Below, piece after piece: positions 1 to 12,549 of a stretch of 64,000 nt of DNA (position 1 is its first letter; each line of letters opens with the position of its first letter). The translations under genes were made by a program, and so were the position numbers. The notes under the pieces were generated by a model. It worked only from the letters and a program-made list of their open reading frames with translations, was not told the DNA's origin and ran no database searches. This DNA is from Callipepla californica brunnescens (lineage: Eukaryota > Chordata > Aves > Galliformes > Odontophoridae). The stretch spans positions 23,803,368-23,867,367 of the forward strand of contig JALIRH010000004.1 of the NCBI GenBank assembly GCA_023055505.1, given 5' to 3'.

Positions 1-555
1 ATATTTTGAATGCCTTCAGTAGTTATTTCATACGTAACTATATATTGATAGTATAATTCTCAAATTCTGTGTGCCTATACATATTTACAAAAACAAAAAA
101 AATGCATTGCCTTCTGTTCAGTTCTATTGATTTTTTTTTTTTTTTTTTTTTTTTCCCCCCCAATTTCTTTTTATTCTTAGCAAGCTCTCATTGTGGAGTT
201 GACTGAGGTTATGACCCAGAGGTTTCCTCTAGTATTAGCTTTGTCCTTAAGTAACCTCTCATGCGTATAATGATGCATCTAATAGGCAGGTCATTTGAGA
301 ACAAAGGGTATTAGCTGGTTAAGCAATAATATTGTGTTAGAATAGCTTTTCACTTGAAGTAGTACTGACATTTTTCTGTATGACTTTTCTTAACCAGCCT
401 GGATCAGTAAATGAGATAAGTCATATTAGAAGTAAAGGGGTGTATGTCTCTCTTTAAGTGGCTTTTATCTAGGTTTTCCCTTTACAAGCTCCTATTTGCA
501 GTAACAACCATCTCCTCCAAACACAGTGGTACTTTAAATTTAGTCATAGGGTATC
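1..555. other. AT-rich noncoding segment
   Basis: I see no gene here. The segment is AT-rich and holds one long homopolymer tract near its left end, listed separately. No open frame of note and no recognised interspersed repeat before the CR1 fragment that follows. Confidence 0.6.
131..161. repeat. T24-C7 homopolymer tract
   Basis: A run of 24 T is followed directly by 7 C. No retrocopy body could be recognised on either side, so I treat it as a simple repeat rather than the tail of a reverse-oriented retroposon. Confidence 0.85.
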
Positions 556-745
556 TTGAGTAGGAAGGGACCCTCAGGTGTCACTGAATCTGAAACCTGG
601 CTCTATGCATGACCACCCGTAATTCAAAATATGTTTGAGATCATTGTCCAAACATTACTTAAACTCCAGCAGGTTTGGTGCTGTGACCACTGCCCTGGGG
701 AGCCTGTTCCAGTGCCCAACTACCCTCTTGGTGAAGAAAATTGGG
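556..745 (-). mobile_element. CR1 LINE 3' fragment (minus strand)
   Basis: Read on the + strand, this opens with the familiar reverse complement of a CR1 3' end (a 'gttggaagggaccct'-like block near 556). It continues through the block around 632-735 that in avian CR1 reads as a remaining-strand match to the 3' UTR and late ORF2, including 'gaccactgccctggggag' and the 'ctgttccagtgccca' motif. It is about 190 bp, heavily 5' truncated, and stops at the 'ggtgaagaa' block near 737. CR1 is a non-LTR retrotransposon copied by target-primed reverse transcription, and 5' truncation is its usual state. No intact coding sequence remains. The family assignment is from recognition of the consensus and the subfamily is not resolved. 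Confidence 0.85.
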
Positions 746-869
746 TTTGCTAGTGTGGTTTGGGATGTAAATTAGTAAATTAGAGGTGAAGTTTTTAATT
801 TGGTGTAGGATAATAATTTTTAGCAAAGAAACTGATCGATTGATAGGACAAGAATGGTTCAGAGTATAA

Positions 870-1073
870 ATTAGGGAGAGTGTCTTCTTAGAGTGGTTAC
901 ACGTTAGAACAGGTTGCCCAGGGAAGTGCTGTAGTCCACTGTCCCTGGAGGTGTTAAACGAAGGGGAAGACATAGTACTTAGGGACAGAGTTCAGTGGGC
1001 AATAATGATGGCAGGTAAATGGGTTGACTAGATGTCTTAGAGGTCCTTTCTAACCTGTATGATTTTATTATTT
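870..1073 (+). mobile_element. CR1 LINE 3' fragment (plus strand)
   Basis: This is a CR1 3' end in sense orientation. The diagnostic blocks are 'gaacaggttgcccaggga' near 906, 'ccctggaggtgtt' near 943, 'gggttgactagatgtctta' near 1021, and the terminal 'gaggtcctttctaacctgtatgatt' region near 1040-1065. In birds that last block precedes the short CR1 tail repeat. The copy is diverged, has a degenerate tail ending in an A/T-rich stretch, and carries no coding capacity. It faces the fragment at 556-745, so the two lie with their 5' sides towards each other and about 125 bp of AT-rich DNA between them. Confidence 0.85.
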
Positions 1074-1117
1074 AAGTATTATAGTACTTCCCTGCCACTG
1101 CTTTTCCTGAAGATTGA

Positions 1118-1550
1118 TAGCATGGCTGAGTTTGGAAAGGACCTTGAAAGGTTAGTTTTATCCAGCCCTTGGTCTTGAGGCAAAGGAAATTCAAGCAGTG
1201 TGCTCAGAGTTGCGTCTGGTTTGATTATGTGCGTCTTCAAAGATGGAAAGTCCATCTGTCCCCAGATAACTTGCTCCAGTGTTTGGAAACTATCAGAGTA
1301 AAAAGCTTTTTCATATGCTTAAGTGGAACTTTCTGTATTTCAGTTAGTGGCCTGTCACTTATGGTTCTGTTGTCATGATTCCTCCATCAGGTATTTAAGC
1401 ATGTTCTTTTCCAGGCTGAGCAGCCCCAGAAATCTCAGCCTCTCCCTGTGCAAGGGATTATCCAGCCACTCAGTAATCTTTATAGCCCTTTGGACTCACT
1501 CCGTTGTGTCTTTGTTCCTCTTACACTGGACCCGGCATTCCTGCTATGGA
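1118..1550 (-). mobile_element. CR1 LINE fragment, diverged (minus strand)
   Basis: On the + strand it starts with a worn 'gagtttggaaaggaccttg' block (near 1127), which is the reverse complement of the CR1 3' end. The 'ccaggctgagcagcccc' and 'tctcagcctctccctg' blocks follow near 1412-1448, corresponding to the end of the reverse transcriptase ORF. The match then runs through 'agccctttggactcactcc' near 1483. Divergence is clearly higher than in the copies at 3.66 and 61.86 kb. Two short + strand open frames across this interval are antisense to the element and are not genes. Confidence 0.75.
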
Positions 1551-3656
1551 GTATAGAATAGAAGGAAAGGTTCAAGTCCTTTGACCTGCTGCAATTACTT
1601 TTCCTGTTGCAGGTGAAGACACTGATAGCCTTTGCTGCATTTCTGAGTTTTGCTCAAAGCGTTGAACATGAAAGTTTAGAAAGTCTCCTGAACTGTTTTA
1701 CTGGAAATTTTAGAGTAGCTTATTTTGCTGAAGAGCACAAGGATGTCCCCAAGATATTTTTGTTGGTATTAGGTGAATTTTAGAAGTGCATTTCTGTATG
1801 ATTTCTTTCTGCCTTTAATTTTTAAAGGACAACTGTTCATGTATTGATTTGGCTACTCTAGTGACTATTTAACAATCCAACATTGGATTCACTAAGATAT
1901 TTTCTGTCCTTGTGTGTAGGAAATGAGAGGAGGAAGACTCAATGTATTCCACAGTGTGCCTTTTTTTGGGAAATCAAATGGCTTTTCATCACCATCTGTC
2001 ATTGTTCCTTGCTTTTCTCTTCTTTTTCTCAGAGATGACACTATAGAAGCAAACCTAGTTCTATGCTTGTAGTGTTCAAAGCCATTTGGGTATGTCACCT
2101 CGAGACAGATTTCAATACTAGTTGCATGCCAGTTTGCTTCTTAAAGTATTCAGATGGTTAAATAGGTGGTTTGTCTCTGTGTGCTTCAGTTTTTCATCTA
2201 TGAGATGTAGATAAGTGTATGTTACTACTACAGATGACAAGTATCCCAATTAGTGAAATGTTACAGGCATGACAACAACCACAGGCTTAATAAAAATAGA
2301 ACTGTTTTCCTCTGATGAAGGTGTGACTTGTTTGTCCTTACCTATGAGTTTCATCTCCTGGTGATTTTATGGGTGGCCAGCAGAGAAGGATGAATTGCTT
2401 GCTGCTAGGAAGAAGCAAATCATCAATAGTGAAGTTTTTAACAAAATGAAGAAACTTTTCCATTTGTTCTCATACTCCATATTTTTTTCTGAAACTAAAA
2501 CTCAAAATAATACTTTATTCTAGTGCCAGGGTTTGATCTCATTTCTTAAACTCTCCAGTGGGTTTAAATATTTTCTAATTAAATGTGTTCAAAGTTTTCC
2601 CTCAGGACAAACTGAAGAGGATCTTCCAGGGCCTAATCCATTATTTTGTATTGATATCTTTAAATCTTGTGAGGGTACTCTGCTCTTAAATGCAGATTTA
2701 TTTTCATGTACTAATACAAAAGGGCCTGTCTTTAATAATATTTTTTTAGACTATCTGGCTTATCTTTTTTAATATTTAAAGCATCTAATTCATCCACAAT
2801 ATAGTGTAACCCCTTCACCCATGGTAACTATGTGGAAAAGTCTTAGGATTCTATTAGGAAGGATTTAGGTCCATGCAGCCCCTTCTGATTTTAGTAATAA
2901 GGAAGTCTCCTCAGCTCCTTGCAAAATCAGGCTCAGTGGACCTTCTCTGAAGTTGACTGTCCATTACTATGCGTGAAACAGGAAGTCTAGCTGCTTATCC
3001 TGCAACAATTAAAGGGAAATCAGCCTGTTTTATGGGTTGTGCTATCTGTGTTTCTTTTTTATTTTGAATTTTTGTGTTGGAATTTGATATATTTGCTTTT
3101 CGGAGTGATATTTCTTAAGAAATGTGAGCAGAAGTTTCTCATTTGTTTTCCTCTGTACGTTTTTATTTCTGTATGTTCTTTCTGGCTCATATTCCTCTTT
3201 CCCTTTTCATTGCCTGAAATCATATGCAGGGCATCTTGTGATGTTTTTAGAGTATTTTACCTTTTTATTTTCATCTGTATTGACCAATTAATATCCTTCT
3301 TCTATGTTACTTCTGGACTCTACTGTGCTAAAGTGACTGTTTTTGAATGACAGTCTCTTATCTGTGCATATTTTTTCTAGATTGTGGTCCCCTCTTAGTA
3401 CTTTTGCTTGTATTGATGGTATATTTTGCAATTGTTTTTATTTATGATACTTAAGAAGAAATAAAAATGCTTTAGCCTGTTGCCCAGCAATTGCCCAGGC
3501 TGTTTTGCCTAGGTGTTTTACTGTTGCTAAATTCATGATGTTGAGCTGTCATTTTGTTTAGGACCACAAACCTGAGAATGCTTTTATCAGTTTCTGTCAA
3601 AAGGTCTGATTGCTGTATACCTAAAGGTATTTGCCATACACAATTTGTTTTTTCGG
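1551..3656. other. Unique AT-rich noncoding segment
   Basis: No gene recognised. The + strand of 3.03-3.36 kb is T-rich and so yields a hydrophobic open frame of about 100 codons (3039-3350), rich in Phe, Leu, Ile and Cys. I take this as a composition effect because it has no family resemblance. No interspersed repeat seen. Confidence 0.5.
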
Positions 3657-4170
3657 GATCACAGAATTGCAAGGGTTGGAAGAGACATCAAGAGATAAGA
3701 GTCCAACACCTCTGCTAAAGCAGGTACCCTACAATAGGCTGCACAGGTAGGCATCCAGCCAGGTCATGAATATCTCCATAAAAGGAAACTTCATAACCCC
3801 TATGGACAACCTGTTCCAGTGCTCCATCACTCTTAGCATAAAAAAGTTCTTTCACATATTAGTATGGAACTTCCGATGTTCAAGTTGTAGACTGTTACTC
3901 CTTGTCCCATTGCTGCACACCACCAGGAAGAGCCTGGCCTCATCCTTTTGCCTCCCACTTCTCTTTAGTTACTTATAAACATTAATCAGATCCCCTCTCA
4001 ACCTTCTTTTCCTCAGACTGAACAGACCCAGGTTACTCAGCCTTTCCTTATATAGGAGATGCTTCAGGCCATTGTCTTTGTTGCTCTCTGCGGGACTCTT
4101 TTTAGGAGATCCCTGTGTTTTTGAACTGGGGAGCCCACAACTGGGCACAGTAGGTCTACCTGAGTGTAAT
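3657..4170 (-). mobile_element. CR1 LINE 3' end with reverse transcriptase remnant (minus strand)
   Basis: About 510 bp of CR1. The + strand begins with 'atcacagaattgcaagggtt' and 'ggaagagacatcaagagat' (reverse complement of the 3' end). It passes the 'acctgttccagtgctccatcac' block near 3808 and ends around the 'gaactggggagcccacaactgggcac' block near 4124-4150. On the minus strand, 3969-4193 encodes a piece that resembles the C-terminal end of CR1 ORF2: '[20 protein letters not shown]' is a recognisable match to the late reverse transcriptase region, about 20 residues before the ORF2 end. The piece cannot encode an enzyme because the catalytic part is absent through 5' truncation. The copy is moderately diverged. 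Confidence 0.93.
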
Positions 4171-6109
4171 TGCTTAGCAAAATGTTTGTTCACTTCTCAT
4201 GTTCTTTAGTTATTCTTTTTTTCCCTCGTGATGTTGCCAAAGGGGTCTTCTATCATCCAGGTCTTTCAACAATGCTCTACAGCATTCATATATCCAAGTT
4301 CTTCCTTTGTGACATTGTCTGCAATTTTACAATTATAAATGCAATAAAACTGGCAGATGTGAATCTCCTAATTATTTCATCTTTTTCCTAGACTAAATTC
4401 CTAGTTGCATACCTGCTTTGAGAGAAAAAAAGATGTGATGAACTAAACATCTATTATATTCTCCAGTTAGAGGAGTACATTTACTTTGCAGGTTTCTCTA
4501 TAAGTGATTAGATGACAGCTGTGTTTTCAATAAGAGTGAGTTAGGTGAGAATTGGAATCAGAGTTACAAGAAGCTGCTTAAATAATACAGGAGGCAAGAC
4601 TTTAGTAGTTGCCACATCCTCTGCTAATTAACATTGTGGAAAATGCTTGTCACTGAAACTGCTGTTAATTGTGTTTGTTTTCTGACGGGCTGCAACTCCT
4701 GGATGAAAAATGGTCCCAGTGAAACCTAGGAGATTTTGTTTTCGTTTGAAGTCATTGTCATAATTTTCTAATAGAACTGAAGATTACTAGAAAACTCAGT
4801 TTTCTTGTCTTTCCATAACACATTGCAGAGCAACCAAAATCTGAATAAAAATGGAAATGTGTACCTTCTTGAGAGCTAGATAGGGAAAATATAAACAAAG
4901 TTCAGGACTCTTGGACAGAATTCTCCAGTTTCATCTCCAATGAGGCAGGAGTATATTCTTTATTTTATATATTCTTACATATGTTCTTAAAACAAAAAAA
5001 AGCACCTTATATCTTATTTCTGGAGTTGAATGTCTAAGCCTAAGGACCAATAGAAGCAAAAATGATAACAAAAATGTTATCACTAAAATAATTCAAATTA
5101 GAAAAATAAGGGGTTTCTATTAAAAAAAAAAACCAACAAAAACCAAAGACAACAAACAAACATATAATTTCAATAACCAATGACTTGATTGCTTTCTGAG
5201 GATTCTATTGCCTGATATGAAACTTCTAAAATTAACTTAAGTCACAGAATGACATCATAAATCTTTGCGTAGATAACCAGCAAGACTGGATAATGTTCAG
5301 TGTACGTATCAGGCCAGGATTATTTTCTGAGAGAAATTTTGTATTTAGGGGAGAAATAGAAAGCATTTTTGTGGCATGCTGATGTTTGGAAAAACAATGG
5401 TTGTTTAGAACTGCTCAGAGGACTGGAATGTCACAAGTAGTCCGAGAGAAAATGGATTTGTTGGCAGAAGGCGAATAAAGTGGTAAAAGCCACGAACAAG
5501 ATGCAGTTTGTGACACAGCCTTGTGATTTATCCTGCATCTGCTACTACCACATGTGAGGATTTGGCTTATGTGCAACAGTATCTATGTCTCTATAGGCTG
5601 TAGACTTCTCATATCCAATTGCCTCACAGTAAACTTTTGTTGCAATCCCAGTGCAACTTGAAAAGATTAAGAAAAACAAAACACCTTTCTGGCCAAATTA
5701 TGAATTGTTAGCGAACTTGATTTGCAGAATGCTTTTTCAACATGTTTTTCCAACTTGCACATGATGAAAAGCTGTGGTTTTTGAAATGAATAATATACAG
5801 GATGGCTTTAATTCTAGCAGCACTGGAAGTTCCAGCCTGTAGGATTCTTGGTAGGGCTTCAGTGAAAGATCTTATTGGAAATAGATCTGTTCCATAAACC
5901 TAAATTTGGAAATAGGAAGAATAATGCTAAGTGCAACCAGATTGCAAAAGTAAAAATTTAGCCACAATTACATCAGGAAAATACTGGACAAGTGTCAGTT
6001 GTTTTTCACTTCAGAGTCCAAATAAAATCCTCAGCTGTTTCAGAAAAAATATTGGGCACTGAAACCAGAATGCTGCTGATAAGAGGAGAAGATAGGGGCA
6101 CTTTTCTCT

Positions 6110-6159
6110 ATGGAAAAAAAAACTGGGATGGCTTATGGAAAAAAAAACTGGGATGGCTT
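6110..6159. repeat. Perfect 25-bp tandem duplication
   Basis: The unit occupies 6110-6134 and is repeated without change at 6135-6159. It consists of ATGG, nine A, then CTGGGATGGCTT. The two copies are identical even in the length of the A9 run, which normally drifts quickly, suggesting a recent duplication by replication slippage. The unit length is not a multiple of three. Confidence 0.97.
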
Positions 6160-6956
6160 CTTCAGTTACACAGCTGGAATGATACTTTGCATAAAGTGTA
6201 AGACTGCTTTGTTGTTTGATACCACACACGAGAAAAGCAATTGTGCAAAATTTGAAAGTAGATGTGATTCAACGTTTTTTGGATTTAGTTAAAAGCTCCA
6301 AGCCGAGTTTCAAAAAGATTTGGGAGTTCTTTCCTTTTTTTTTTTTTTTCTTTTCTTTTTTAGTAAAACAATGCCTGTGTTTTTGCATAGAAGATGTGTA
6401 AAAGTTGAAAAAAAATTAAGATAACTTTTTTTTTTTTTGATACTTCTAAGTATGACTGAATTTAAGGCTTGAAATAGTATCCATGAACTGTGATGTTATC
6501 TTGGGAGGAGCACAAAGATATATTGCACTGAGTCTTGGAAAAAGGTGCAAAATTCTTTTTCTTTTTTTTCTTTTTGCTAAGTTAATCAACATCATCCACA
6601 TCAGAGTGGATGATTCAGTGTTGCAGAACATGAATATACGCATCTTAGTCTCTGGGGTTATTTAACTTGTATCTGCTGACTTGGAAAGGACCTATCTGTG
6701 TCAATTTCTTTTCCAATCCCTCCTTTACACAGCTGGTGCGCTCAAAGAAATTGTACTGCAATGGAGAACCAGATGGCATAATCTTGCTTGGGTGTCTAGT
6801 TTTTCCTCTTTAGGTAATTGTCAGCAGTTTATGGACTGGTTTTGCCTGGCTGCATGATGACTGGGGCAGGGGAACCCACATCCCCATGCTCCAGGAAAGG
6901 GGAAAAGGGAGAGGGCCTGAAAATGTTACAGTGGCAATGATCTGAGGAGGGAGCCT

Positions 6957-7020
6957 TTCAAAAAAACAAACAAACAAAAAAAAAACAAAAACAAAAAACA
7001 AAAACAAAAAAACAAAACAA
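6957..7020. repeat. A-rich (CAAA)n simple repeat
   Basis: Irregular run of A with C every three to six bases. It is a simple repeat of the AAAC/AAAAC type. Its reverse complement explains a Phe/Val-rich minus-strand open frame across this spot. Confidence 0.9.
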
Positions 7021-8266
7021 CTTTAGCAAAGGAGAGCACATAAAAAGATTGCTGAGATATTAAGATGAAATAATCTGTCAAGAACTGAATGGAATTGTAT
7101 CTGCTAACAATGATGTGAAGTAGTTTATTCCTGAAAAAAACACCTTTGCGGAAGTGTCCTGAATAACAAAAGAGGCTTTTGTTTGTTTTGCGTTAAGAAA
7201 AAATTCTGCAGAGATCAAGATCATTGATGATCTCTTCAGTTGTTTGAAAGGCTATTATTTTATGAATAAACACACAGTCTATTTTGGTCCACTTTTGAGG
7301 GAGCGTTTGGCTGAAGAGTTGCAGTTCTTTAAGGTGATATTGGAATTTCCAGAAATGCAGCCACTATCTCACCACAGAAGCCAGGAGCAGTTCCACTTTT
7401 TTCACTCTTCCTTTTACCCTTATTTTTTGAGTTTACTTCCGTCTTCTGTAGGCAACTACTTCATTTTTTTTCAGCCATTTTATTTACTTTATAGAATTTC
7501 TGATGCTTTGTCTCCTGGAACTTTCACTGCACTTGGAGATCTACCTCTTCATGCCAGCTAACCAGAGCAGCTCTTCCTGCTGTAGATGTACATACTAAGC
7601 CTGAATTATTTCAAGGCTAGGATACAAGTGTTTAAGGTTTTTACTTTAGATAGTTGTAAGGCCATTCTGGAATTTGGATTATATGGTCACTGATTGGTCA
7701 TTATTTATCTAGAAATGCAAGCTTTGTATCAGGTAGGACAACAACAGTCAAGGTCTAATCTCATCTCCCTTTTTTCTTTGTTGGCTAAAGTTGTCTGTGG
7801 AACTGCATCTGCCACAACAGACTGTAATTATTTCTTCACATAATTAATGATGTTTACGTGAGTGAAATAGTTCCTGATGATGCTTGGAAGTAGAACAAAA
7901 AATGTCATAAAGGAGAATAGGAGACTGAAGACTGAGATGACAGCAACTATAAAACCTTTTAAAAGAAGTTCTTCCTTTAGGTTTAGAATCTTAACTTTAA
8001 CTGGGAAAAAAAAATACTCTGCTTGGTATTTTGCAATACTATGTCACTAGGAAAATCCACCTTTACAATGCTTCTGGAAAGGGCAAAATAGAAGGGAACT
8101 GTTGGTGACGCACTAGTGTCCAAGGTGCTGCCTGTGCCGAGAGCCACAGAGCATAGCTGGGAGCATGATGGTCCCACCAGGGAGCTGAGTGGGGTGAGGT
8201 CTGGGCTCCTCCATGAGTAAGTGGTTGTGTTAGTCCTGGTAGAACTACATCTGCCAAGAAAACCTC

Positions 8267-8285
8267 TTTTTTTTTTTTTTTTTTT
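8267..8285. repeat. T19 homopolymer
   Basis: Nineteen T in a row. The upstream 8.09-8.26 kb is somewhat richer in G+C than its surroundings but I do not recognise it as a repeat or exon. Confidence 0.9.
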
Positions 8286-8904
8286 AAGAGCATTGCTATA
8301 TGTATTTAACTCCACTGTGGCAAAAAGCTTTCTCTTTCAACATGACGTTTTAGAGCTGAAGTGATTGAACAAATCACTTATTATTCAGTAGTAACTTATA
8401 ATTTTATTTAAAAAATAAATCCTAGTGTTCAAAATTTTTTTTTCCTAGCTTGTTACAGGTCCTTGATATGCTAAAATCAGACTGCTTGAACATCCAGCCG
8501 AAGTACCAATGGTTCAAGGTTATGTGTTTTCTGGGAAACAGAGGTCAATTTATTTCTCCAAATATTGAAAATATATTCTTAGTATCAGCTAAGAAGCATG
8601 CCCTTTTTGGTATTTACATCATTTGTTCTTTCAATTTTTTATGTTTTGTGTCTGGAAGATGTAAAGGTAATATAACTCATAAGATTAATTTTTCAGCTTT
8701 GTGTTGTCCTTTATTCTTGCGAGCACTTGTCCACCCAAGATTAAGTATATTGATATGCAGATTATCTGATGTTCAAGGAGTGGTATGACATTTACAAAAG
8801 CTAGGGAATGCTGGAATTCAGTTTGTCTCTTTAGTTGTGGAAATGAGAATATTATTTTTAATTGTGAAAACTATTTTCTCTAGAAATGGCCTCATTTGTT
8901 GTTA

Positions 8905-8939
8905 CATATATATACTATATATATATATATATATATATA
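8905..8939. repeat. (TA)n dinucleotide microsatellite
   Basis: About 35 bp of TA repeat with one interruption (a C near 8915). A short A/C-rich stretch follows at 8940-8980. Confidence 0.95.
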
Positions 8940-11900
8940 AACATGAAACAAAAACAGCAAACAAACAACAACAGCAAAAGAACAGTAGCCTTCATTTAAT
9001 CAGAGGATTATTTTTAACTCATTCCTTGTACTTGAATATGTGGTACCAATATATTCAACCCCAGCCTCTATTCTGAATCCAGTCCTTGCTTGTTCATTTC
9101 TATTTAGCTTGTTCTGGTCAGATACCATCTCCTTCTGAACCATGAAGATCAGTTTAGTCTCACTTCCAAGTTCTTTCTGTGGCTTTTCAGCCGATTTTAA
9201 TGCTGACCCTTCCAGCCAATTGGAAGGAGATTACACAGTGACTTTCACTTATTGTGGCGTAAGATCTCACCAGGGATGAAGATGTTCCCATCATTAGGAA
9301 GAGAGCGCTATGTTTGGGAGTGTGCCTCCTAAGCTGTGCTATATAAATCCATGGGGAAATGTGAACTATAGATTTCTGTAAGCTGTCACTAACTGATGTC
9401 AGAACTTGTTTCAAGTGAAATGGAAGTGCCTCTCTTGCATTACTCTTTTTCAAACTGTAGGAGGTTCTGAATCTGTTTTTTACAAAGAGAAGAAAACTTA
9501 TAAGCCCTAAAAGAATGCAGAAGTTGATGACTGCAGGGTGGGAGAGAACATTCCCTGACTAGGAAAGCAGACAAAATGAAAAGCCTGTTATTTTTACTTC
9601 CTGAAACACGTGGATGAAAGATACCAAAAATTCTGGAATTACCACTGTTGAAGTGCTTTATGAGATGTCTCAAAAGAGCTTGAAATTTCAGGTGCCTTGT
9701 ATTTAACAACTGTAGTTCACGGCACCTGTCTTCGAGATGTTGCTCAGTGCTTTACTGCCAGGCTTCTTGATCACATGCGTATGCTTGGCTCTCTGAGTGA
9801 TACAGATCAAGGGCAAAGTGCCATGCAACAGTTTTAGATTTAGCAATTCCCAAAACAGCCTTCTGTTGATGAGGTATCTAGCATAATATGGTGCTTTGTC
9901 ACTTAACAGAGTAATTTAAAAAAGGTTTTAAAATTCTTAAAATTTGGAGGAGGCAGTAAGCTGTAAATGTTTGGCGAGAATTTCCTAGATCAATCAGTTA
10001 TGCAGCCAGACTAATGAAGTGTTTCCAAGTGTGTTTTGTTTTTGTTTTGTTGGAATCTCTCAGATTAACAGTGTTTTAGAAACTGAAGGTCTTGAACAGT
10101 TCTACATGTGTTCAGTAAAGACCTATCAAGATAGATCAATTTCTCTTGATTGTATTCTTTTACTCTTAAGGAAACTCAAATTCACAAGATTAAGGGGTTG
10201 ACTTGTGGGGCATCAAAAAAATAGAGTATTGCTAAGGTTACCAAACACTGTATTTGAATAAACAGATGCTTCCAATACCATAATTCACGTATGCTTTAAC
10301 AGTAGCAGTATTGCTCAAATCTTTGAATACTTAAAATTCTTGTGTTCCCGTTTCTTGTTAATTGCTGTGTAGGGCAGCTTTCTGAATTGTGTATTGTCAC
10401 CTAAGCTAAATTAATATGCTAAATACTGGAAACCTATCTGTTTGAGATGAAACTATTTCCCAATACTTGAGTAGAGAAAAGAATATAAATAACAAAATAC
10501 ATTATTTTTTCTAGGGAGGTCTGGGCATATACGTGCACTCAGCTTCTTTGGGAATGAGCCAAGCATAGAATCAAAACTGCTCACTTCTAATGACTCTTTT
10601 CAAATTTAGTTCTTTGTTAGATCTTGGCTCATGGAATAAAGTCAGAGCACGAATTTGTCCAATCCCTACAGTTCATTTCAATTCCTATTAATTCTTATCA
10701 TGCATGCGTGATAGTGGGAGAGATCTAGTTGTCTGAAAACAGACATAAAACAGGGTACTGTAAGAATGAGAAAAAAACTCAGCTTTTAAGTTCATGCACC
10801 AAAGCACAAAATATTTGCTATTGTTTGAAAACTTCAAGGAGATACTGACCTGGCTTAGTGAAAGCAGCATCAATTGCCTTGTTGAAATGTGTGCAAATTG
10901 TTTTGATTCTGCTAGTTCAAAAGCAGTTTAATGTCTAAAACAATCTATACAGTACGATATTATGACTTCTTTTCTACTTCATCATAAAGGCAGGAATGGG
11001 GAAGATAACAGTGCCAGAATGCTGGTTAAAAAAGGCTTATTTATTCTAAATTCATCTCTTTACTCATGGAATGTGGCCACAGGAGAGGGTGTAAGAACAG
11101 CTGCTTAAAAAGATGGTACAAGGTAGGGACTCTGTGACAGCTGGTTGCCATACCAAAGAATTGCGTCATGGTTTTCTTTTCTGCTTCATGTAGAATGGTT
11201 TAAACAGCATTGTACTTTCTTGGACTGTATCACTTCTGTTTTGCATTAAGTCTCCAGAAACAGAATATACCTGCTCTATATAATGCCTAGTTATGTGACC
11301 TTAATGCAATTGAGATACTGAAGTGCCTAAAAGAATTTCAAGCAAGACTTACTCATATTAGTAGTCTGACTAATATGCATCTCTAAAAGTTATTTATTCT
11401 CCTTTCATGCTTCAAAGAAGACACAATAAATTGCATAGGGGTGGGGAGCAGACCATAGACATATGGATTAACCTGTACAATTAAAAGATTTGATCACAGT
11501 GTTTTCTGTGGAATTAGATTTGGATTATTTTACCTATTTCATGCCAGCTCTCCAACTCTGACTTAGTTCTGAGCTATGCCAAGTTGTCTTCTAATAAACT
11601 GCAGTTCTGAGTTTGGGAAGTGTGTGAAACATTAAATGACCCTGAGAATGTATTCCCTTCTTTTTCCCCCATTAAGGTATTTTTCCTTGTGTCCTAGGTG
11701 CATTTTCCAAATACGGCTCCCTGTGTTGTTTGTAGATGCTGATATTAGCAGAGAGGATAAGGGTGAAGTGCTGAAGGAAAGCTGCTATTGAAGCATATGT
11801 GTTCAGGTGTCCCCACAGTTTCCTTTCTGATCAGTGCACTGACACATACTCCAAAGGTTCAGTGTATCTGATTTGTCATTTACTGAATTGTTGGACTCTC

Positions 11901-12144
11901 AGTCTATGAAAGAATGATGATAGTCATTATGATATTTGTTTTTCTGATTAGGGTGAGACATAAGTGGTTTCACTAAGTGCCTTCATTCGTTTGTCAGTCT
12001 GCTTGAGCTGGGCAGACTTAGCATAGCTGGAGGTGACCTGATTTTGATCCCTGCCAAATTCCATTGACTGTGATAAAAGGAAGTGCTTCAGGAAATGTGT
12101 AGCTGAGTGGCGGGACATAATTACTCTATCCACTCAAGCTAGCT

Positions 12145-12182
12145 ATGCACAGCTTGTTTAGTGATGCACAGCTTGTTTAGTG
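12145..12182. repeat. Perfect 19-bp tandem duplication
   Basis: The unit ATGCACAGCTTGTTTAGTG occurs at 12145-12163 and again, unchanged, at 12164-12182. Both copies are followed by AT. It looks like a slippage duplication. Confidence 0.97.
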
Positions 12183-12549
12183 ATTTATCTTATTTTCCTG
12201 CAAATTTCCAGTGTGGTGATTCATCATGCACAGAAGTTGCACAGACTACACAAGAGTAAGAGCAAAAGTCTTTGACTATTTCTTAACGTAATTCTATGTC
12301 TTGTCTAGCCATAATATTTAAGGTCTTAATTTGTGAGAGTGATTAGTAAGAGATGTGTAATGAAGTATCTGATGATTATTCTTAAAATTGTCTGATTTAC
12401 TGATGAGAGGGACTGTCTGATTCTGGTTGTAACTGGGAGTGACATCCTTGCTCCTGGTACAGAATCATCCTGCTGTGACTAGCAATTGATAAATTCACTG
12501 ACTAAAAGAATGTCAAATCTCATGGGCTTTAGGTGTGGTTCTGCTTTAT

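Larger units (their letters stand above)
4171..12144. other. Unique AT-rich noncoding segment
   Basis: About 8 kb without a recognisable gene. It contains a perfect 25-bp duplication at 6110-6159, an A/C-rich simple repeat at 6957-7020, a T19 run at 8267-8285 and a TA repeat at 8905-8939, all listed separately. A weak CR1-like hint lies at 6680-6740 ('cttggaaaggacctatctgt', then 'ccaatccctcctttacac') but it is too short to call. The open frame at 7244-7561 (+, 105 codons) has no family resemblance and its composition is as expected from the local T-rich strand. Confidence 0.5.

Noticed and set aside
3039..3350. 103-codon hydrophobic + strand frame resembling a membrane protein
   Set aside because: The hydrophobicity comes from a T-rich strand (TTT, CTT, ATT codons). 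No helix spacing, signal or family match.
6680..6740. Possible CR1 3' end fragment
   Set aside because: Only two short blocks resemble the consensus and spacing could not be confirmed by eye.
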